DNA of 64,000 nucleotides. Origin: Xylogone sp. PMI_703. Its lineage: Eukaryota > Ascomycota > Leotiomycetes. The DNA lies in assembly GCA_021399445.1 (NCBI GenBank), contig JAJTUQ010000001.1, positions 6,696,001-6,760,000 on the forward strand. Direction: 5' to 3'. Position 1 is the first letter of the stretch; every line of letters starts with the position of its first letter. The notes under the pieces were generated by a model that was given only the letters and a program-made list of their open reading frames with translations, searched no databases and was not told where the DNA came from. This document shows positions 46,822 to 59,300 of the stretch, piece after piece. The translations under genes were made by a program, and so were the position numbers.

Positions 46822-48772
46822 ATGGGTGTTTCTGGCCTTCGCGACCAGACCTTGGTCAAGCTTCACAACTTCAGGAATGCATTCAGGTCCCGTGAGAACT
46901 TTGGCCGTTGGATTCGCACCTCTGAGGCTGCCGAAGATTCCAAGGGCCATACCTGGTACAATGAGGACCTTGCTGTCACGCCCAAGCACAAGCGCACCTG
47001 GGCCTGGTGGAATTATGTCACTTTCTACCTGGGCTTGGCCTTTGGTAACTGGACCCTCGGCAGCACCATGGTGGGCATTGGTCTCAACTGGTGGCAGAGC
47101 ATCATCGTGATCTTTGTCAGCCAGTTTATCAGCTCCGTCGCCATGTACTTCAACAGCAGGTGCGCTAGTGCGTATCACATTGGTTATCCTGTGGTTGCGA
47201 GGAGCGTGTTTGGCATGTATGGGAGTTATTACTTCGTTGGAGCGAGAGCCGCGTTGGCAATCATCTGGTACGGGGTGCAATGTGAGTGAGCTCTTTTCTC
47301 TCTTAGGCACTTTCTGCCCTATAGATTTCGTAATCCATTGTTTCCCTTCAATTTTCTGGGGATCACGAAAAACGGACGCTGATTGCTCCATGAAAAAGTG
47401 TATTCCGGAGCCAGCTTCATGGATAACATCCTTCGAGCCATTTTCGGCCACCACTTCACGGATATTCCCAACCATATCCCTGCCTCGATAGGAATCACGA
47501 GTCAAGGAATGTTGGCCTTCTTTCTGTTTTGGCTGGTCCACTTCCCCTTCTGCGCCTTCAGACCCTACCAACTGCGCGTCTTCTTCTGGTTCAAAGCCAT
47601 CATTGTCCTGCCTGCGGTTTTCGGCCTCTTCATCTTCTGCATGGTCAACACCAAGGCAAATGTAGGCTCCGTCTACAAGTCGACCATCACTGGCAGCAGC
47701 GCTGGCTGGTTCTGGATGTTCGCCATCAACAGTGGCATGGGTAATACCGCCACCTTGATCACCAACCAGCCCGATATTGCCAGATGGAGCAGGACTCGGA
47801 AGGCTGCTCAGTTATCGCAGTTGATAGTTCAGCCTATCAGTGTGACCTTGTCCGCCGCTTTCGGTATTCTGGCCACGGCGGCGATCAACAACACTTGGGG
47901 ATTGTCCCTATGGAATCCATGGGATCTTCTCTCTGCAATCCTCGATAGATACTGGTCTTCCTCGACTCGATTTGCTGTCTTCCTGGCGGCATTCTGCTGG
48001 ATGGTGTCTATATTGGGAACTAATATTGCGGCAAATATGATTCCCTTTGGCTCAGACAGCACATTACTCTTCCCGAGGTATCTGAATATCCCGCGAGGCC
48101 AGTACCTGGTTGAATTCTTAGCTTTTGCCATCTGCCCGTGGAAGATCCTGGCGAGCGCTAGTGTGTTCACGACGTTTCTGGCTGGATACGGTATATTCAT
48201 GGCGAGCGTTGCTGCGATTATGATTTGTGATTGTGAGTGCACCCTTCCTGCCCATGAGATTTTCGTAGTTTAGCTTTGACCGAGTGGTCATTGAAGACGA
48301 GCAAATGCAATCTTCGGCGGTATATGAGTATGATTGGACAAACACTGACTTCGGAAAATCAGATTACCTCCTCACCAAAGGCAATGTTTTCCCTCGTTAC
48401 CTGTACAATGGCTCATCTTCAAATGAGCACTACTACTACGCCAAGGGTTGGAATATCCAAGCTGTTATTGCTTATCTGTGCGGCATTGCATTGCCCTTTC
48501 CTGGTTTTGTAGGCACTTTGGGCGCCCACGTCTCCGAGTCCGCAACCGAACTGGGCCGTCTGGGGTGGCTCCTAAGCTTCACCATCAGCTTTGTGGTGTA
48601 TTATATACTCTGCCTTATCTGGCCAACGCAGAACCAGAAACTAGTCCGGGAGAAAGCTCTGGGGTGGGAGGAACAGGCGGACATGGAGGATGCACGCGAG
48701 GCGGAAGGTATCAGCGGAAGCGGCGGGGAGGAAGGAATTGACGAGGCGGAAACATTCCAGCAGAAGTATTAG
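46822..48772 (+). CDS. NCS1-family nucleobase/allantoin-type permease (Fur-like)
   Basis: Exons 46822-47281, 47399-48232 and 48363-48772 give 567 residues. The family N-terminus (NEDLAVTPKHKRTWAWWNY) leads into about 12 membrane segments. Landmarks are GIGLNWWQ, GYPVVARSVFGMYGSYYFV, IWYGVQLYSG (across intron 1), NTATLITNQPDIARW, GTNIAANMIPFG and PWKILASA. The C-terminal cytosolic tail is acidic, as in Aspergillus Fur transporters whose tails control endocytosis. Substrate could be uracil, allantoin, uridine or a related compound; the sequence alone does not separate these. Confidence 0.9.
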
Positions 48773-49361
48773 ATTTTAGTACTGTATATTGACGCATTAT
48801 GATACCACTCCACGATTTTCAGGGATCCCTGCGCATTGTGAAAGGCACTGCATATGTATCTCATGTGCACTGTGTCCGAACTAGGTGTTTTTAAATTTTC
48901 TGTTGTGCCCTTTTGTGTAAGTCTTTTCCCAGCGATAACCGCCTAGCGAAGCCACTCATCCCCTAAACACTTCTCGGCATTCACACCGACTCGGATCTTT
49001 CTTTTCTTCAATGGTTTACTTAGCACAGCCAGATCGCATAGGAAAGCCATATCTTGGTCCCTTACATGCACTCCTTCGGAATATTGCCAGTCGACGAATT
49101 GGGTCTGGGCGAGGCTGAGACAATTTCCTCTTCGAGGGCAGGGCTGAAGGATATCTCCCGCCGCGTCGTTACAGGATCAGCCACAAGGCGGCAGGACAGG
49201 CGGACGGCTTCTTCACCTCCAAACTACCCCTTCTACGTGCCGTGAGTAATAAAGGTAGCCAAGATGCATTTCATTTCGCATCGGCGCGTCTCTCTTTTTC
49301 TCGTGGACGACTTCTTGTCGTGCTGTCCATTCACTTTCTTTTCCCCTGACTGGGTCTCAAT
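48773..49361. other. Intergenic region
   Basis: Between two plus-strand genes, holding the 3' flank of the permease and the promoter of the next gene. No other feature seen. Confidence 0.5.
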
Positions 49362-50572
49362 ATGTCTTTCTTTCGCTCAGCAACTCGCTCTTTCATAGCA
49401 ATTATTCCATTCTTTTGTCAGTTTAAGTCAACGTTCGCTTTCAGACAGTGTTATTTTCCGGACGGATCGATTCCTACGGATTATATTTGGGAGCCGTGCA
49501 TCAATGATGAGACGAAGGAGTCCTCATGCTGCGTGCCTAGCGAGGGCGATATCTGTCAGCCGAATGGGCTCTGTCTATATTCCTTGACCGACGATGTGTA
49601 TCGTGGCACTTGTACGGATCGAACATGGAACGATCCTGCGTGTATGGCAGATATATGCGTCACAGGTGAGTTACCTAGTAAGTGTTTGGAGAAAGCATAC
49701 TTATAGATTCATATAAAGGATATGAAACTACCTGGATATGGGTTCTCCAGTGTGACTCTCAATCAGGTTCCAAATACGAATGTGGCACTGTTGATGGCTA
49801 TGAGCACGACACTGCTACTTGTCCACGAGGGGCAAAGGCTAACACGGCTTCTTATGTGACCACATTCCCTACTACGACTGCTCATAGATACACACCTCCT
49901 CCGACGGTGAACGCGGAGCTGTCAACAGTTATCACGCAGACTTATACCGTTATAATCACAGCAAACGAACAGACAACAACCTTGACTAGCATATTTGCGA
50001 GCACATTCACAAGTGCTTTACCAAACAGGATCCCCACCACTATCCCGAAATCAACATCGACTCTGAGTAGCAGCGTCACGTCGTCTCCCAAGACCCAGAA
50101 ATCGGGAGTGACTCTTGCACCAGGAGCAATAGCCGGCATTGCAGCTGGCCCAATAGTGCTCATCGCTATCGGCGCAGCTCTCTTCTATTTCCTACGCAAA
50201 CGATCGAAAAAGAACAAAGATGCTATTGAGCTCCTGTCAGCCGGGAATGATAACCTGGGAACAGATGCCCCGCCGCCCAATGGACCCGTGGGAGCGGATC
50301 AAGTCCATCCTTACGAGTTCGATACCACTGAAGCCAAAGGTGCACGATTGAACCAGCATAGCTACCGAGGACCGAAGGTCGATACTTATGAAGTAAGTGC
50401 TGGAAAGGATGCAACGCGGGATGAGAAGAGGTGGAAAGACCAAGGGGCAGGTGTCCCTGAGATGGGGGCTGATGACTTCCGAAGTCCTCGGAGCCCAGTT
50501 CCTATGTATACTGAACATGTAATACCTGTGGAGTTAGATGGCACAAGTGTAGTCAGCAGTGTTCGACGATGA
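49362..50572 (+). CDS. Cys-rich single-pass membrane protein with Ser/Thr stalk
   Basis: Exons 49362-49665 and 49707-50572 give 389 residues. A signal peptide (~1-26) is followed by a cysteine-rich ectodomain (~28-140; repeated Cys including SSCCVPSEGDIC and NGLCLYS), a Ser/Thr-rich stalk (~150-240), and one membrane segment (AGIAAGPIVLIAIGAALFYF) flanked by RKRSKKNK. The cytosolic tail is ~120 residues and hydrophilic. The layout resembles fungal surface sensor or Mid2-like proteins, and the Cys-rich domain is a pattern frequent in uncharacterised fungal plasma-membrane proteins. A wall-sensing role is inference only. Intron 1 is 41 nt, near the lower limit. Confidence 0.75.
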
Positions 50573-50953
50573 TGATGTGCTGTTTGAAAAAGAATGTCTT
50601 TATTTTGTAGGAAATCTGGAGTTTGTGCGTCAAGGTGTCGGGCTGTGATGGATGGGGGATGGGAAAGGAGTCATGTATTATTCGTTCTGATCTGGCAGAC
50701 TGATGAAGGGATAATCCTCGACGGCTAGCATCGTCATGACATTAAATGCTCTAAAGATGTTCTAAATCATACAACAAGATAAGTCTAGAGACACGCTATC
50801 GCTGCACGTATTAATACACTGTTTATCAAGCCATTTATAAGTCCCGTTCTTATTCCACATAGATATAGAAATCATTCCTCGAACCCCATTATCCCCCTTA
50901 ACTTGAACAATCATCAATTACCCCTCCCGTCCATATTGAAATCGAAAACGAAA
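50573..50953. other. Convergent intergenic region
   Basis: Short 3' flanks of the membrane protein (+) and ERG2 (-). Nothing else is seen. Confidence 0.5.
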
Positions 50954-51772
50954 TCATATCTTCCCCCTCAACAAATTCGCAATCATTTCCCTCCCAGTGA
51001 CGACCGTAGTCCTCCACAGCGTCGGGAAATCCAACGTGCTAGTGAACGTATCCGCGTATCCAAACCCCAGCATGGGCGGGATCCATCCGCGCGCGTACTC
51101 CAGCGCGAAGCAGCTCTTGTCCATCTTGTACTGCTTCACCATGCCGCGCTTGAGGTGGTGCACCGAGCCCTGGGGGTAGACCTCGGGCTCGTAGCTTCCG
51201 GGGGAGTAGGCCAGTTGCTCGCCTTGTAGGATGTGGAAGTAGTCGTCGGCGGTGTGGCGGCCGGTGTGGCCTTCGGTGCCGATTGCGGAGCCTGTGTATT
51301 TTGAAAGAAATCTTGATTAGTTTCTGTCATTTGAATCTTGCATTTGGGATTTTTGGAGGATGCCTCAAAGAAGACACACTGGATGGAGTCCAAGGAAGAG
51401 GGAGAGGAAGAGGAACTCACCAAAGATAATCAAGTACTCCGTAATGCTCGCATGGATAATATACATCGCCCCCATCGCACCACCCGCGTTGTTGAAAATC
51501 CACTCCTCGTCCAGATTGATATAACCACCGGGCAACTTCGCACTCAGCTCGCCCGTGATGTAGCTCACCACGCTCTTCGTATCGTTGCCATGCGCACCAA
51601 TTGCCCGGAGAGACAAGTTATGCAGCTCCTCGGGCGTGAAGATGTAGAAGTCCTCGGCGTGGTTCTCGACGTAGCGGACTGCACCGATGAGGACGGCTAG
51701 CACGACGAAGAGCGCTGCGAGGAGCGGCGTGCGGGAGCTCGAGGATGATGAGGGATTGTTGTGAGGAGCCAT
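50954..51772 (-). CDS. ERG2: C-8 sterol isomerase (ERG2)
   Basis: Minus-strand exons 51772-51421 and 51291-50954 give 229 residues, the normal length. An N-terminal membrane anchor ([19 protein letters not shown]) precedes [63 protein letters not shown] and [17 protein letters not shown], which follow ERG2 and the sigma-1 receptor in order. The enzyme moves the sterol double bond from C8 to C7 in the endoplasmic reticulum during ergosterol synthesis and is the target of morpholine-type inhibitors. The acidic residues of the ligand pocket (in GTEGH and ALEYARG) are present. Confidence 0.95.
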
Positions 51773-52349
51773 TGTTTTATCCTCTTCCTTTCTGGGTTGA
51801 TTTGATGGGCAGAAAGGGTTTTGGAGAGAGGAATGGGGGATTGGAGGCGGTGGGAGGAGGTTTATATTTGAGCCAACCTTGGAAACGCGAGAATACGTTG
51901 AGGGCGTTGAGAGGTTGATGAAAATTACGGATACCGTGCACTCAGTTCGGGTAAAGTCCGGCCGTGGGAAGCTTGGCGCTGGACCCCTATTTTCTAGTTT
52001 TTTCACCCCTTTTTAGTTCGGAGCGAACCTCTCTTTCCATGGTTGAGGATTTGTGGTAGGACGTGGTTTCATGCGACATAGTTTCTTTGAGTGCCCTTTT
52101 AGAATATAGGTGGTTTCTCTCGTTTGGACCGGATATAATGATATATACGGCTCGTCGCGGTATTTGTGCCTGTGTTGCCTTTGCTGCCGTTACGTCATCG
52201 CTGTGCTTGTTGATTGCTGGTATGAAGCTGGATGTATAGAAGTTCTTAACTGAAGAATTGTTATTTGGCATTGAGGACAGGATGAGAATCATGAGAATTG
52301 AAGTTTTAATACTTTAAATTGCATTTCCCAATGTTACTTATTGCAACAA
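51773..52349. other. Promoter region of ERG2
   Basis: Upstream DNA of ERG2 with no gene of its own. A 101-codon minus-strand frame at 51987-52292 has no family features. The region ends at the second copy of the mobile element. Confidence 0.4.
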
Positions 52350-52735
52350 GAGAAGGGGTGCCTTTGAAAATTTAAAGCCAGTATCTACAGTTTAATTGTT
52401 AAGGCTTCAGTTAAGGCACCCACAATTTACTTATTTGGCATCAGAATTTGTTAGCAACTTTGAACCTCAGGCACAACTAAATATCAATATCTAAAACTGG
52501 TTAGCACGCTAAAGTACCTTTATTAGTTCTATGCGCATTAACAATCACACTTCAATTATTGTATTTATTAGGTGTATTTTTCACATTTACTACTATCATT
52601 TAACTATAATAACAAATTTGCGATCAGAACAAAGCTATTATTATGCTATACACAGTAATATCTTTGTGCGTTGAGGCATTGACATCGCCCCGTGCCCATA
52701 GATAAGGTGTTGGTTGGTGCCTTTAGCTCAGGCCT
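52350..52735. mobile_element. Non-autonomous inverted-repeat element, diverged copy 2
   Basis: Reverse-complementing this stretch and comparing it with 13843-14165 shows collinear similarity. Shared in the same order are GAGCTAAAGGCAC at the end, GCGATGTCA, a TTGTTATTA-AGTT block, CGTGCTAACC, and GTGCCTGA followed by GCTAACAAA. This copy has accumulated more changes, its second terminus is eroded, and its limits are approximate. It sits between ERG2 and the bestrophin gene. Confidence 0.65.
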
Positions 52736-53331
52736 AAATTTGAGCTTCTTCGGGTACTAAGGGGCACTATTTTTAGAGCCAGGGACTGTCAGCAGGACCC
52801 CGAGTGTTGTCACCACTAAAGGAAAGTATCTTAAGTCGCTAAAGAAATACCCCATGTTTGTGTATATTAGCACAGGCTTAATCTAGTTAGAATATAGCCT
52901 TTTCACTTCTCTTTACTCTCAACGCTTATCCTAAAGGAGTTTCCCTTGTCAGCTTACTCAGTCTTATTGTACAGGAAGAGCATATCAGGAGGTATTCTGA
53001 GACCAAAAAAGAGATACGCACTGCTCTCATGAGTTAGGAACTGGTTAGCTTCCGAATTGGAAACTGTAGGGGTATAGTAAGCCACCTTACCCTAATGATT
53101 TTTCGATACACTTTCCACTTCCACTTTTTTTCTCCTCTCTACTACTGCGCAGTCTGGATCGTACTGACGTATGTCCAAGACACTCCACACTCAGCGACTT
53201 CACTTCTCCCCTAAAGGTCAGGGCCCTTCAGACTTAATATCTCTTACAATCTTCATTTCTTTTGCGCTTTGTCGTCTCCCTTCGTACCTCCACTGCCCCG
53301 TAACACCAAGACGGGCCTGCGCCAAAACACA
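52736..53331. promoter_or_regulatory. Upstream region of the bestrophin-like gene
   Basis: Non-coding; no gene or further repeat seen. A CT-rich stretch near 53110-53150 may mark the core promoter. Confidence 0.4.
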
Positions 53332-54903
53332 ATGGCGAACTATATACCAGATAATAGATATTCGTCCGATTACAAGCTAGAGCCTATGTCTCTATTGCAG
53401 CAGCCAAGCTTTTCCAGTTCTCACGGACCCGCCTTCGACAGATCTACATCTCGACCAATCTCGGAATATAGTCGCACTGAATCGACACGACGTCTGTTCA
53501 ACAAAATAGACGAACACTTCGTAAGTTGAACGCTCCGCTGGAGTCTTCTCTACTCAAATTGAGCAAGAACACTAAGATTCCAGATTCCAGATCGGACCGC
53601 GCGATCTAGATAGACATTCTAAACTTCCCTATTTTATACGAATCCATGGTAGCATCCTTCCAAAAATGATAGTGCCTTTGTTGGTAGTCGGGGTTTGGTC
53701 TACGATCGTTACCTGCTTTTGCAAATTTGTCATACCTAGTATGTTCCATGTGTAGGCTTGGTGGTCAAGCTGACCACCTCTCCAGTGGGAGTCCCATCAA
53801 TCCTGCTCAGTGTGCTTGGTTTTGTGGTTGGGCTGGCCTTGACTTTTAGGAGCACTAGTGCCTATGAACGGTTTGTTCTACTATGCCTATTTCTGTTTTC
53901 AGTTCTAACTCGTATAGTTACTCTGATGGCCGCAAATTGTGGGCGACGGTGTCCGTGCAAAGTCGAAATCTTGCTCGCTATATTTGGATCAACATCACCG
54001 AAAGATCTGATTATGAAAAAGAAGATATTCTTGCCAAGCTGTTAGAGTATCTTGACCTCTATGATGTACTTTACTAACAACTTTAGCACTGGGATCAACC
54101 TAATTCTTGCTTTTGCTCTCGCTCTTAAGCACAAACTCCGCTTCGAGCCCTACCAGCACTACCCCGATATTGCCTATCTAACATCCCACCTTGACACTTT
54201 CGCTAGGGCCGCATCATTTACCCCCGAGGCCCACTTTACAACGCCTAAATCCCGTTGGAAGCGTGTGGGTGAGTTCCTAGGCCTTTCCCTAGCAACATCC
54301 AATCCCCGCAAAACGATTAAGCGTGCAACACAACCTCTTGGAAACCTCCCGCTAGAGATCATTATGTACATATCTACATATATCGAAGACTGTTTCAAGA
54401 AAGATACAATAAAATCGCCTATGGTATTAGCTCAAATCCTAACCTCTATCGCCGCGCTCTCAGATGCACAAGCTGGCGCAGAGCGGGTCCTGAGCACCCC
54501 TATCCCCCTTAGCTACAACATCCTAATCGCTCAGATTGTGCTCATCTACGTCTACCTGCTGCCCTTTCAACTCTACAACTCCTGGGGCTGGGCTACTATC
54601 CCCGGTACTATGGCTTCAGCTTATATAATGATCGGGCTCTTAGCCATAAGCTATGAGCTTGAGAATCCTTTTGGCTACGACGTCAACGACCTCCCACTAG
54701 ATATGTACTGTGAGCAGCTGCGGCAGGATCTCGACGTCATTACCGCGACACCTCCAGCCAAATTTGACAAGTCCTGGAAGGGTGGTAACGACGAGGCGAC
54801 CAAGAACAACCCATGGCCATTAAGTAGTAGTGGAGTGGACAACTGGGACGAGAAGAGCATTGCGGATATTAGGAGAGCGCTGAAAGCGAAGGTTGGAAGT
54901 TGA
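53332..54903 (+). CDS. Bestrophin-like (UPF0187/RFP-TM) anion channel
   Basis: Exons 53332-53520, 53591-53738, 53786-53870, 53918-54040 and 54087-54903 give 453 residues. Junctions restore family sequence: FVIP/MGVPSILL, AYER/YSDGRKLW and ILAKL/TGINLILAF. The last intron has a textbook TACTAAC branch site. Landmarks are GSILPKMIVPLLVVGVW (TM1), GFVVGLALTFRSTSAYERY, NLARYIWI, FALALKHKLR, and the C-terminal PFQLYNSWGWATIPGT and ELENPFGYDVNDLPLD, which contains the acidic cluster. The family forms plasma-membrane or vacuolar chloride channels. The start is the ATG that opens the exon in frame with TM1. In intron 2 a nearer AG would make an impossibly short 17-nt intron. Confidence 0.9.
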
Positions 54904-56375
54904 GGAGTAGGCTAGCGGCTACCGCTGTAAATTATAGAACCTCACAAATCATCTGGTTGAACTTGGAATGATAAATTACAAGTCGAGGTGGGACGATTCA
55001 ATCGACTCCAAGATAAGCCATAAGTGATCTTCGTGGCTCTAACTTGCCGTCTATTCAAATTGCAATGCAAGAGTTACCAAGTTTGGCTACTAGCTGCTAC
55101 TATTATCGGCCTTGTGGCTTATGCCTGTCTAAGCTACTCCATTACCTCGGTTTTCGCCGAGGTATTCGATGAAATGAAACTATTCATTTTCTTAAACAAT
55201 AGCTTTGCAGCAGGAATAAGGGTTAGAAGGTTGGAGATTGATATTGCCCTCCTAGTGCGAGTCACTGCAAAGCAAGAGATTTCTTGGAGTTATTTAAATA
55301 CCCGTAGACATCAAATAAACGTACATTGGACTATACAACATCTTCTCCCATCCTTTTCCTTTATGTATTCTATTGTGTGCGAGAAGGATGTTGCAGTATC
55401 GAAAATTTACTGTAATAGTATTCGATTAAATGTATATCGGCCCTACTTATAAGTGTTGTATTAAGATTATTCTTTTTTTCACTAGTGTATGCTACTACTA
55501 TATTGTAAAAGTTTTATATATACTATTTTGTTATATAGTTCTTTTACATCGAAACGAAGAATATGATGCTAAAGGAAACAGCAAAGATTTTGACAACAAG
55601 AAAGATCTGGTTAATAGAGTAATAACTGCGGAACGTGGCTGTGAGCTAGATGGACAATCAGCAAAGTGGTAAGGTCCTGACACTTACTCTCGAGGGTATA
55701 ACAGCTTAAACTTTAGTAATAAATTAAATTAGCTATATGTGCATTGGACATAGACAAATAAGTCATTGTGATATTTAACGTATTGAACACGGTATACAAT
55801 CGTAACGAGCAATTTTCGGTTTGTTTATAGGAAATTTCTTAGATATACTTAGACATTCTACTAAACAGTTTAGCAATTGCCTAGTGGCTACCCGGGACCA
55901 AGGTGGACCCAGCCCAGAGGTGTGCAACAACTCCGTGTATCTTACGTGCTCCGTCTGTCAAGCTCTGCATGTCATTTATTACCGCCCCCCTAAATGCATC
56001 CTCCCAGCTGTGACACATGGACATCGTGCACTTGACCCGCGGATCTTAGCCGAAGTGCGTCAATCTTCCGATAGGTGACTGAGGTGCTTGGCAGTCGAAA
56101 GCCTTGCCCAACTAGAAAATACAGAGCAGGTCACAGTAGTATTTTTTTTCGTCCCAGGCCATCTTGTAACCAAGTATCGGCTGCCACGTTTACAGTTTGT
56201 CTCGCATGACTCAGACAAGGGTCAGGGGCGTCCCTTTCAGACTAAATTTCGAAGTTTATTTGACCATGTCCTTGGATTACTTGGTGTTTCTATTCAAGAG
56301 CTTTAGCGTGACGGAATTAGGAATATAAGCAGAAACTCTACAATTTCATAGCATATTAGACCGACATATCGAAAG
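54904..56375. other. Gene-free region before the NLR gene
   Basis: About 1.5 kb with AT-rich DNA and several short open frames (55024-55452, 55821-56078, 56088-56306) that have no recognisable motif. Some could be remnants of old genes or mobile DNA. It includes the promoter of the NLR. Confidence 0.45.
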
Positions 56376-59300
56376 ATGGACATGCGGCAGGAACTCAAAG
56401 CTAATACGCAGCTAAGGACTAGTGAAGAGGGGGCTGACAATATTAGTTCCGACGCCCCTCTCTTTTTAAGCGGTGGATACAGGATGGACCGGCGTAGGTA
56501 TGATATTCGGCAGATACGGCTTGGCCTCCACCACCCAAAGGAGGAGGTACAAAGGAGCACACCACTGACAATTGACGCCTTAGAAGGGACCTTTGGAAGG
56601 AAGCGGCCGTCAAAGTTGAGCAATCGAATAAGGAAGTGGCAGGAATTCTTCCAATAAAGACGAGACAAACGCTCACTGGTAATGAGATCGTCGACTCAGT
56701 TTTAAATCAAGCAATCCAAGTATATGAAGAATACCAGAACAAGAGATTGAGACTTTCCGAAGGGAACAAGAGGAGCGAAACGAGTATCTTCGACAAGATA
56801 CACAGAGTCATAAATTCTACTATGAAGTTTAAAGGCCTCGTAGATGCTGGTTTAAAATTTGATCCTTCTGGCTATGGTAATCGTCTCTGATACGTTTTAT
56901 CCTGTCTGATGTTAATAGTATTCACGTAGGAACAATCGCCTGGACTGTCACTTCATTTTGCCTACAGGTATAACCTCCAAATTGGACCAATTGGGGTTAA
57001 GATTTAACCATCACAGATGGCTATTAATTACAAAGAGAAATTTGACTCAGTTTTAGAAGGAGCTGAGCTCTTAACCCATCTTCTCGTTCGTTACACTCTA
57101 ATCGAACTGCAATATATGACGATGCCGTCTCGCGCTCTGGACGAGCTTGAAAGATGCGTGATTGATGTCTATGCTGCAATACTAGAGTATTTGGTAGAAA
57201 TGAAGCGGTTTCAGAGTCAGAATATGCCACGTAGTAGTGTCTTAGCGTTTGATTCTGAGAGTACTATCTAATATTTTGTGCAGGTCGCATGCTGAAGAGT
57301 ATTGTTCCGCTATCCGATAGTGCACTACAAAAGCTCAAGGATGCTATCCAGAGTAAGGACTTAGAGGTTGACAAGTGGACAAAGCTTGCCGAGAACGAAT
57401 GTACGTGAATATATCTTAGTCTTTTAAAAGAATGCTAATAATACCGTAGGCTCCACAACAGAGCTCAAGAAACTCGGGGAAATGGTAAAAGCAATCATCT
57501 CACCGACATATCAGGTACATGAAAAATTGACCGATGTTGATAAATACATCCAAAGTATGCTTGGAACGGTGCGACCGTGAGCTAGAACTGATATGTTTCC
57601 TTAGGGAAAAACAGGCAAGAAGTGTTGGAGTGGGTCTCGACCATGAATCCAAGCATTCAGCATAAGTTGATCCGTGACAAAGCTGTCGGATTGTCAAGGG
57701 AGGCGCCTGGAATTTGGGTCTTAGATGAGCCACAATACAACTACTGGCAAGGATCGATCATTTCTTCGCTTCTGTGGCTCTCTGGAGAACGTAAGTAGCT
57801 CCATGTCTTCACCGATGATCGGACTGACGTGGCATTTAGTCGGAACAGGCAAGACCGTCTTAATGTTGTTACTTCCCCTCTCCAATTTGAAGAATATACA
57901 CACATGCTAACTGCCCTAGCTCGACAATTATCGAGCATATCAGGACTCTATACGGCTATGGTAACCAGGGGACGGTAGCCTACTTCTATTGTTCTGGGAC
58001 AGTAGGCTTAGATGCCGAGACTATCCTTCGAAACATCGTTAGGCAACTTGCGGAAAGTGAACGAGGGCTGGATATGTTGACAAATGAATGGAAAAAAAGA
58101 GGTTGTGGCAGAGATATTCTCAAATCGACCGAAACAAGAAATCTCCTGTGTGAACTCATCACACTCAATGGTAAAAGTCAGACAACCATCATCATAGATG
58201 CCCTCGATGAGGTAAATCTAGAGTAAGTAGGCCGTTTGATTGATGCTTTGAATGATGTTCTGCAGATGAAGACGAGTCTAGTAAAGATTTTGTTATCAAG
58301 CCGACCAGAGATACGAATCAGTGACAGACTTACCCGTTGGCCCCGAATTGATATTACCGCTATGAAGACAAAAGATGATATTGCTCTCTATATCGACTCT
58401 GAAGTAGAGAGTCTGCTCAGATACAACCCCAGAGTCCAGAACATAAAAGACAAGATCAAATGGACTCTCAATAATCGAGCCAAAGGAATGTAAGTCTGGC
58501 ACTTTTATAATTGGAAGATTTGGATGCAGTCTGTGTTAAATGGGGCTAGGTTCACTTATGTTGAGTTCGCCATCGCCTATACTTGCAATTCACTGGACAG
58601 CGATATGGAGACGGCACTCAATGAACTTCCCGATGGTCTGGAGAATGTCTACAATGAACTTTTTAGAAGAGTCGAGAAGAGTCGAGAACGGGTGCTAGCA
58701 AGGCGTACCATCATGTGGCTGTTCCAAGGACGAGAGCCTATTCCTTCAAAGAGTCTCATCGCTGCGGTAGGCTTTGGATTGAAAATAGATACAGCGAAAG
58801 TCACTACGGAAGAAATCTTAAAGATATGCCATCACCTCGTAATTTTCAACAGAGAAAGCGACCACTTTGACTTCACACACTTCTCGGTCCTCGAGTTCCT
58901 CCGGAAGGAGAGGCTAGACGAGTACAAGATACCGGAAACACATGCGTTATTGGCCGAGACGTGCCTCCATACGCTCTGCCAGGATGGCGTCAGACGAGCA
59001 ATTAGGAATCACCAACCAGAGCAACTCTTAGATCATTTGATAAGCTACGCAATGAAATACTGGGCTTTTCACTGCCAGGGTTCCAATCTGGTGAGGGTTA
59101 GCAATCAAGGTTTGGGAATGCTCTTCTTTTCCTTCATTGGGAAGGATCGCCTTACTCCTGCATTTCAGGATTGGAGACAAGGACTTCCCAAGATGAAATC
59201 CCTGAGTCATTACGATGATCTTGTGAGTGAAAAGTGGCTAGATACTGATTTCAAGGGTGGTCTACTTCGAAGTGGACGATATACTTCGTCGATAACCCCC

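Noticed and set aside
53739..53785. Possible frame break in the bestrophin gene after TM1
   Set aside because: A first reading suggested a 17-nt intron or stop, but a 47-nt intron ending CTCTCCAG restores FVIP-MGVPSILL in phase.
55024..55452. 142-codon frame with one hydrophobic stretch before the NLR
   Set aside because: No ATG-context, splice or family support; lies in AT-rich gene-free DNA.
56030..56080. U2-snRNA-like GGCTAAGATC word on the minus strand
   Set aside because: The match is about ten bases; flanking sequence does not follow U2, and no Sm site or promoter is seen.
58488..58560. Apparent second in-frame TAA in the NLR (58491-58493)
   Set aside because: A 60-nt GTAAGT...CTAG intron (58490-58549) removes it, keeps frame and yields KGMFTYVEFA, matching the family. 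It is a normal intron, unlike the TAA at 58224.
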